The notes under the pieces were generated by a model. It searched no databases. It saw only the letters and a list, made by a program, of their open reading frames with translations, and was not told the DNA's origin. From NCBI GenBank assembly GCA_021818565.1, contig JAKATV010000152.1, positions 1 through 10,861 on the forward strand: a stretch of 10,861 nucleotides of DNA, in the 5' to 3' direction. Below are positions 6,901 to 10,861 of the stretch, piece after piece. Source of the stretch: Planctomycetota bacterium. Lineage in GTDB: Bacteria > Planctomycetota > Phycisphaerae > WQYP01. A program made the translations under genes and the position numbers. Positions within the stretch are counted from its first letter, which is position 1. Each line of letters opens with the position of its first letter.

Positions 6901-7447
6901 GTTCAGCAAGTTCCCCGGCGTGGATGTTATTTTAGGCCCGGAAATGCGCTCCACCGGCGAGGTCATGGGCATTGATTCCAGCTTCCCTGTGGCATATGCC
7001 AAATCGCAGATGGCCGCCGGCGGCAGTCTGCCGATGTCCGGAACCGTTTATATTTCCGTGCGCGACGGGGACAAAAAAGCGATCATCGAATCAGCTAGGA
7101 AAATTGCCCAGGCCGGTTTTGAACTTATTTCCACCAGCGGTACGTGCGCTGCGCTAAATGACGCGGGCGTGCCGTGCCGGAAAATAAATAAAATTCAGGA
7201 AGGCCGTCCCAACATTATTGACGCCATTAAAAACCAGCAGGTGCAATTGTTGATTAACACCCCTACGCACAAAGGCCCCACCACGGACGAAGGTCGCATC
7301 CGATCCGCCGCGGTTCTGAACCGAATTCCGATTATCACCACAATTACCGGAGCGGAAGCCGCCGCCGATGCGATTGTGAGTCTCAAGCAAGGGCAATGGA
7401 CGGTCAAGCCCATCCAGGATTATTACGCCCAGATGAACAAACCGTAA
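3986..7447 (+). CDS. carB: Carbamoyl-phosphate synthase large subunit
   Basis: This 1153-aa subunit makes carbamoyl phosphate from bicarbonate, ammonia (passed from CarA) and two ATP, feeding pyrimidine and arginine synthesis. Two homologous halves are clear: the first ATP-grasp unit (about 1-400; [48 protein letters not shown]) and the second (about 625-1010; [49 protein letters not shown]). The linker or oligomerisation region spans about 400-625, and the C-terminal MGS-like allosteric domain about 1018-1153 (STSGT, [11 protein letters not shown]). E. coli CarB has 1073 residues; the extra length is mostly in the linker (insertions near 405-470, 515-535 and 600-620) plus about 9 residues near 698-710. 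Active-site motifs in both halves look intact. ATG 3986 has only AAAGG 10 nt upstream. carA is not in the window. Confidence 0.98.
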   Translation: [1153 protein letters not shown]

Positions 7448-7517
7448 GCGTGGTCAAAATGCCGCAAATAACGTCTCTAAAAAAGTACCCGGCCGCGGGC
7501 TGTGCCTAATTGATCTA

Positions 7518-7544
7518 TTGCCTGTGGCAATACGCCTGTGGCAA
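7518..7544. repeat. Tandem palindromic 11-bp repeat upstream of nrdR
   Basis: GCCTGTGGCAA occurs at 7520-7530 and 7534-7544, 14 bp apart. The first copy sits in a perfect hairpin, TTGCC-TGT-GGCAA (7518-7530); the second keeps GCC-TGT-GGC. It lies 67 nt before the nrdR start and could be an operator or a processed RNA element, or a small duplication. It does not resemble the AT-rich NrdR box. Confidence 0.55.
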
Positions 7545-7599
7545 CACGATTGACGCTCCAGAGCAAGCCGACTACTCTATTTGTGCTCGGATTGTTCTT

Positions 7600-7604
7600 G
7601 GAAG
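7600..7604 (+). promoter_or_regulatory. Ribosome binding site that decides the nrdR GTG start
   Basis: GGAAG stands 6 nt before GTG 7611, whereas no SD-like sequence precedes the alternative TTG at 7581. Together with the family N-terminus this sets the start. Confidence 0.6.
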
Positions 7605-7610
7605 TTCTGC

Positions 7611-8111
7611 GTGCGGTGTCCATTTTGTCATACGGTTGATCAAGATCATGTACTGGATTCACGTCCGGTTGAGGGGGGGCAGTCCATCCGCAGGCGCCGG
7701 GAATGTGAGCATTGCAACCGGCGATTTACAACGTATGAACGCATCGAGGAAGTCGTGCGTTTGACGGTGGTCAAGAAAGACGGCTCGCGGGTTCCGTTTG
7801 ATCGCAATCTCATTTTTGCCGGCATTCAAAAAGCGTGCTACAAGCGGCCGGTGTCGGCGGAAGTCATCGCGCGCATTGTCGACGCGGTAGAAGAGAACGT
7901 CGTTCAGAAGTATCAGCGTGAGGCCCCGAGTTCTTATATTGGTGAACAAGTCATGCATTTTCTGCGGCAAACCGATCCGATCGCCTATGTTCGTTTCGCC
8001 TCGGTCTACCGGGAATTTAGAGACTTGGGGGAACTGGTTAACGAAGCGCGCGATATGATGAATCAAACCCAGACCAAGGATCCCGATCAAGCTGATCTTT
8101 TTCAGCCTTGA
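7611..8111 (+). CDS. nrdR: Transcriptional repressor NrdR
   Basis: NrdR senses ATP/dATP and represses ribonucleotide reductase genes. The 166-aa protein begins (V/M)RCPFCHTVDQDHVLDSR, with a zinc ribbon of Cys3, Cys6, Cys32 and Cys35, the DNA-binding RRRRECEHCNRRFTTYE, then an ATP-cone domain at about 49-139 (VVKKDGSRVPFDRNLI, APSSYIGEQVMHFL, AYVRFASVYREF). The tail (NQTQTKDPDQADLFQP) is short and acidic. I place the start at GTG 7611: it gives the family's standard N-terminus and has GGAAG (7600-7604) 6 nt upstream. The frame can be opened 10 codons earlier at TTG 7581, but this adds a Cys-rich stretch unlike the family. It lies 163 nt after carB, with no terminator visible between them, so it may be read from carB or from its own promoter. 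Confidence 0.96.
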   Translation: MRCPFCHTVDQDHVLDSRPVEGGQSIRRRRECEHCNRRFTTYERIEEVVRLTVVKKDGSRVPFDRNLIFAGIQKACYKRPVSAEVIARIVDAVEENVVQKYQREAPSSYIGEQVMHFLRQTDPIAYVRFASVYREFRDLGELVNEARDMMNQTQTKDPDQADLFQP

Positions 8112-8156
8112 GTGGATATGAGCCGAAATTAGCCGGGCGGCGTTTGGCGTGGGCCT

Positions 8157-8858
8157 TTATTTTGGTGGAATGTTTCCAGATTTTTGCTGTTGTTGCCGAC
8201 GGTGGATAAGAAAAATAACTACCGCCAGCACCAGCGCGATTCCTGCGCCAATATAAATAAAGTGTTTGACCTTCGTGACTTCCCTGAAAAGCCAGTTAAT
8301 GCGTGCCGCCTGCCAGTATCCCAGATAGATCAGCGTCGGCACGCTTATTAAACCCGCCATGCCGTCCACCACCAGAAATCGCCAGTAAGGCATGCGTGAA
8401 ACGCCGCAAAGAGCAAAGATCAGCGCCCGCACGCCGGGTACAAACCTTCCAATAAACAGCGTTAAATTTCCATGCTTTCGGAAATACTTTTCCACGCGTT
8501 CACGGCGCTTGGAGTGCATGACTTTGCGAATATGGCGTGCGAGAAAATTATCGGCATCAATGCCGCGCTGTCCGACAAAATACAAAATACTGTCTCCCAC
8601 CAGCAAACCGGCCATGCCAAAAAGCATCATTATTTCAAGGCTGGGCACGCGCCCTGGTGTGGCAATCATGACGTGGTGCGCGGTGGTTGTACCAGCGGCG
8701 ATATTCGCCAGGGGACTTTGCCGGGGATTGCATAGATAACCGGAAAAAATCAGGGGCACATCTTCCGGAATCGGCACACCGCAGCCGGCGGCGATCAGAA
8801 GCATCGCCAGAGCAACGTAGGTAAAGCGGATCAATAATGCCTGAATCAGTGGAATCAT
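8157..8858 (-). CDS. DedA-family (VTT domain) inner-membrane protein
   Basis: A 233-aa polytopic membrane protein of the DedA/VTT superfamily, whose members move lipid carriers or phospholipids across the inner membrane and support proton-motive-force homeostasis. Hydrophobic segments lie at about 8-28, 76-97, 133-152, 159-182 and 199-218. Family marks are GVPIPEDVPLIFSGYL at 27-42 (with the acidic pair Glu32/Asp33), VGDSILYFVGQRG at 87-99, and FIGRFVPGVR at 135-144 followed by the glycine-containing re-entrant segment. The tail is basic and glutamine-rich (HRRQQQQK). A longer polar stretch at 43-72 separates the first re-entrant loop from the next helix. ATG 8858 has GGGG 6 nt upstream; a better GAGGAG lies 14 nt away. 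It follows the TPR gene by 122 nt on the same strand and converges on nrdR. The transported substrate cannot be told. Confidence 0.9.
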   Translation of the reverse strand: MIPLIQALLIRFTYVALAMLLIAAGCGVPIPEDVPLIFSGYLCNPRQSPLANIAAGTTTAHHVMIATPGRVPSLEIMMLFGMAGLLVGDSILYFVGQRGIDADNFLARHIRKVMHSKRRERVEKYFRKHGNLTLFIGRFVPGVRALIFALCGVSRMPYWRFLVVDGMAGLISVPTLIYLGYWQAARINWLFREVTKVKHFIYIGAGIALVLAVVIFLIHRRQQQQKSGNIPPK

Positions 8859-8914
8859 GGTTTGCCCCGTGGCTCCTCATGGATGATACATTCCGTAGCG
8901 ACCGGCTGATACGC

Positions 8915-8934
8915 TGTCAATCCTGATTGTCAGG
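8915..8934 (-). promoter_or_regulatory. TTGACA box with adjacent palindrome upstream of dedA
   Basis: The minus strand carries a perfect TTGACA (complement of 8915-8920) directly preceded by the inverted repeat CCTGA-CAA-TCAGG (8922-8934). At 17-bp spacing the -10 would be a poor TACGGA (8892-8897); a better TATCAT (8883-8888) is 26 bp away. Possible regulated promoter of dedA; weak. Confidence 0.28.
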
Positions 8935-8980
8935 CCGGACAGCACTGGGCAAGACCAGGGAAATCCTGTGAGAAGTGGAA

Positions 8981-10405
8981 TCAGGTCCGCTTTTTCCGCA
9001 GTTCCGCAAGCCGCTGCCGGGCGTCGCGGAATGCAATATCCCACTGCGCGATGCGGCTATATGTCTTTTCCGCCTCATCGAACTGCCCGCAGGCTTCTAA
9101 GGCCCGGGCAAGCCAATAGTTGATTTCCTTACTCTTGGTATCTCCCGACTCGTTAAGTTCATAACTTTCCACAGACCGCCGCAGCGTTTCCACCGCTTCC
9201 TGATTCATGGACTGCTCAAGGAACGAACGCCCCAGCAGATGCAGCGCGTCGGTACGGCACCGTGGATTATTCTGGGCATGCTGTAAAACGCCGATGGCCT
9301 CTTCAAAGCGTTGCGACCGGAAGAGGCGATAGCCATATTCAAAAAGCACCTGCAAATCAGAGGGGTAATTTTTCACCCGATCTTCATATTCCTCTAATTC
9401 AAATTTCAGTCGCTCCTGCTCGAATTCCGCCAATTCCCGGGCAAGCTCCTGATCATCCGGATTGGCCCGAACCTTGTCCGCCAGCACCCGGTGTTGCCGC
9501 CGGAGTTGTTTAATTCGTATATCACCGATAGTCACTTTGTAACGATAAATTTTGGTTTGGGCGTAGGCCTTTTCCAATACCTCCATGGCGGTTTTTTCAC
9601 TCTCCGCAGATTCTCCATCAACCAGAGCTTTGACATATTTGGCCAGCAACTGCGGGTCGGTTGGATTCTTCTCCCAGGCTTCCTGGCTTTCCCGGATGAC
9701 TTTGAGTTTATAGTCTTCGGTTCTAGTTAAATTTTCCTTTTGCAACAGGTCCTGGGTCATTTCCTGATCGCGCAGAGATTCTTTGAAATCCGGCACGGAT
9801 TCATATTTACCCTTTTTCAGGGTTTCGCGGGTACCAAGCTCTTTGACGCGGGCCGTTAATTCCGGATCCGCCGGCGATAATTCGAGCGCCGCATGGACGG
9901 CTTCACCGGCTTTGGCGAATTCGCCGAAGCCTTCATATAAGTCGGCCAGTTCAAGATACAATTTCGAATCAGCTTTTTTCTGGGTGCGATTGGCCTGCAT
10001 GACAAACGGCCCGAACCAGATCACCATGTCCTTATAACCAGCCGCCGCGGCCTGCCGCAGCATGATCATCATTTGATTGATATTGCCCGGGTCTTTCGCC
10101 AGCGCGTATTCGGCGTTTAGCATCAATTCTTTCGGCGACTTTCCTTTAAAGTAACTTTTGCTTCCCAGCAAGCCACCCAGGCCGCCGCCCGCCTTGCCGC
10201 CTTTAATCTTTCGCCGTAGCGCAATATCCCGCAAGGCTTCGTGCTCGGCCATATTGGTCGGTTCACGTAATAATCCTTGTATGAACATGTCTATGGCGTA
10301 ATCATAATTCCCCGTATCCGCCACCGTATGGGCGCGCGTGAAATAAGCCTGGCCCTTGCCCGGACCTTCTATAATATTATTTTCAGGAGTTTCCGATTCA
10401 GCCAT
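8981..10405 (-). CDS. TPR-repeat protein with glycine-rich loop, function unknown
   Basis: A 474-aa soluble protein built of tetratricopeptide-type helix pairs, a scaffold for protein-protein contacts. Clear repeats are near 18-51 (AYFTRAHTVADTGNYDYAID), 146-179 (ADLYEGFGEFAKAGEAVHAA), 348-381, 382-415 (DALHLLGRSFLEQSMNQEAV) and 424-457 (INYWLARALEACGQFDEAE). A basic, glycine-rich loop (KIKGGKAGGGLGGLLG, 66-81) interrupts the first and second helix sets, and 295-345 is highly charged and probably coiled coil. No signal peptide or membrane segment is seen, so it is likely cytoplasmic. ATG 10405 has a weak AAGAGA 9 nt upstream and a candidate promoter at 10449-10477. It leads a possible two-gene unit with dedA. 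I do not recognise a specific named family; similar TPR proteins are common in Planctomycetota (inference). Confidence 0.88.
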   Translation of the reverse strand: MAESETPENNIIEGPGKGQAYFTRAHTVADTGNYDYAIDMFIQGLLREPTNMAEHEALRDIALRRKIKGGKAGGGLGGLLGSKSYFKGKSPKELMLNAEYALAKDPGNINQMMIMLRQAAAAGYKDMVIWFGPFVMQANRTQKKADSKLYLELADLYEGFGEFAKAGEAVHAALELSPADPELTARVKELGTRETLKKGKYESVPDFKESLRDQEMTQDLLQKENLTRTEDYKLKVIRESQEAWEKNPTDPQLLAKYVKALVDGESAESEKTAMEVLEKAYAQTKIYRYKVTIGDIRIKQLRRQHRVLADKVRANPDDQELARELAEFEQERLKFELEEYEDRVKNYPSDLQVLFEYGYRLFRSQRFEEAIGVLQHAQNNPRCRTDALHLLGRSFLEQSMNQEAVETLRRSVESYELNESGDTKSKEINYWLARALEACGQFDEAEKTYSRIAQWDIAFRDARQRLAELRKKRT

Positions 10406-10448
10406 CGATTACAATCTCTTTAATTAGCGACCACAAAAAAACGACATT

Positions 10449-10477
10449 ATTTTACGCGGATCCCGTCCAAGTTTCTA
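10449..10477 (-). promoter_or_regulatory. Candidate promoter of the TPR gene
   Basis: On the minus strand TAGAAA (complement of 10472-10477, 4/6) is followed after 17 bp by TAAAAT (complement of 10449-10454, 5/6). The start would be near 10442, giving a leader of about 37 nt to ATG 10405. A perfect inverted repeat lies immediately upstream (10480-10497). Confidence 0.42.
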
Positions 10478-10479
10478 GC

Positions 10480-10497
10480 GCGTTGCGATTCCAACGC
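10480..10497. repeat. Perfect inverted repeat next to the TPR promoter
   Basis: GCGTTG (10480-10485) and CAACGC (10492-10497) form a 6-bp dyad with a 6-bp centre, two bases upstream of the candidate -35. Position and symmetry fit a regulator site; no known binding consensus is recognised. Confidence 0.5.
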
Positions 10498-10624
10498 ACG
10501 GTAACAGCGGATGGCCGGGGCCAAGAGCACGATTTTCCGACCCTGACCGTACCAGATGTACCTTTTCTGTCAAGCGCAAGGGCTTCCATTGCCGTAATTT
10601 ATCAGAGAATAACGCCCCAATGTT

Positions 10625-10659
10625 CCGATCTTAACAGGTTGTCTGGTTTGCCTGATCGG
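10625..10659. repeat. Bulged inverted repeat at the end of a short ORF
   Basis: CCGATC (10625-10630) pairs with GATCGG (10654-10659); inside, AGG (10636-10638) can pair with CCT (10651-10653) across a 5-nt bulge. No T-run follows on either strand, so it is not a clear terminator. The stop of the 41-codon minus-strand frame (10631-10633) lies within it. Confidence 0.35.
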
Positions 10660-10756
10660 TCATCTGGAGGATCACGACTTGGGAATAAAATGCGCCATTC
10701 TTCGCCGGCAGTGACCGCAACATGCCTTTGAGCGTGTCCCAGGTTGGCAATTTCAT
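10631..10756 (-). CDS. Short 41-codon ORF, doubtful
   Basis: The minus strand encodes MKLPTWDTLKGMLRSLPAKN... ending QANQTTC with a TAA. Its composition looks protein-like, and the ATG overlaps the TGA of the preceding frame as ATGA. No SD is visible. It could be a small gene, a remnant of a broken gene, or chance. I do not recognise the product. Confidence 0.2.
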   Translation of the reverse strand: MKLPTWDTLKGMLRSLPAKNGAFYSQVVILQMTDQANQTTC

Positions 10757-10860
10757 TGCTTTATTCGGCAGCCAAGGGGGTGCTGTAATTTTCGCGGCTG
10801 ATGGGCAGCGATGGGCGGCAGCTCATGCGGCGTTTCGCTTTCATACGCGTGGTAGACCGC
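10753..10860 (-). CDS. Possible C-terminal end of a gene beyond the right edge, doubtful
   Basis: From 10860 the minus strand is open for 35 codons to TGA at 10755-10753, reading AVYHAYESETPHELPP... and ending GCRIKQ. The neighbouring frame is also open to TAA at 10761-10763 (ending ENYSTPLAAE), so coding frame cannot be decided. Only the sequence to the right would show which, if either, is real. Confidence 0.18.
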   Translation of the reverse strand, partial: AVYHAYESETPHELPPIAAHQPRKLQHPLGCRIKQ

Positions 10861-10861
10861 C

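Larger units (their letters stand above)
10406..10861. other. 456-bp right-edge region without a confident gene
   Basis: This stretch holds the TPR gene leader and candidate promoter (10449-10477), a dyad at 10480-10497, an imperfect hairpin at 10625-10659 and two short minus-strand frames at 10631-10860. A plus-strand frame of 82 codons at 10483-10731 has no SD and low-complexity, basic composition. I see no tRNA, rRNA, transposase or clear terminator. A gene beyond the right edge may end here. Confidence 0.5.

Noticed and set aside
7581..7610. Ten-codon N-terminal extension of NrdR from TTG
   Set aside because: The extension (LCSDCSWKFC) is unlike the family, lacks an SD, and GTG 7611 gives the standard RCPFC start with GGAAG at 6 nt.
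8112..8156. Bidirectional terminator between nrdR and dedA
   Set aside because: The GC-rich stretch gives only 3-bp stems (GCC/GGC) and no convincing stem followed by a T-run on either strand.
10483..10731. 82-codon plus-strand frame at the right edge
   Set aside because: It has no ribosome binding site, Ser/Arg-rich random-looking composition, and overlaps the TPR promoter and dyad.

Overview
The window is a bacterial chromosomal segment of roughly balanced to moderately high GC with seven confident protein genes and no RNA genes, insertion sequences or CRISPR arrays that I can see. The mix (an enlarged CarB, an NrdR with a planctomycete-style tail, a TPR protein with a glycine-rich loop, a paired ketosynthase set) suggests Planctomycetota, perhaps Phycisphaerae. 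This is inference from protein style, not proof.

Left part (1-3412), all on the minus strand and read right to left: a ketosynthase-fold protein that has lost all four catalytic residues (KSbeta / chain-length-factor-like, 1813-3156), a complete FabF-type ketosynthase (442-1755), then an adenylate-kinase-like P-loop protein that runs off the left edge (1-369). A promoter-like pair and a 13-bp tandem repeat lie upstream of the first ketosynthase gene. The two ketosynthase genes look like one transcription unit and may form a KSalpha/KSbeta heterodimer making a specialised acyl or polyketide chain. This is the most unusual content of the window.

Middle part (3413-8111), plus strand, divergent from the ketosynthases: an unrecognised 162-aa protein, carB (large subunit of carbamoyl-phosphate synthase, about 70-80 residues longer than the E. 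coli protein), and nrdR (repressor of ribonucleotide reductase genes), which starts at a GTG. carB and nrdR both touch nucleotide supply; carA is not in the window.

Right part (8157-10405), minus strand: a TPR-repeat protein with its own candidate promoter, followed by a DedA-family membrane protein. dedA and nrdR converge across a 45-bp gap. The last 456 bases (10406-10861) hold the TPR gene promoter, several inverted repeats and two short, weakly supported minus-strand reading frames that overlap by ATGA at 10753-10756.
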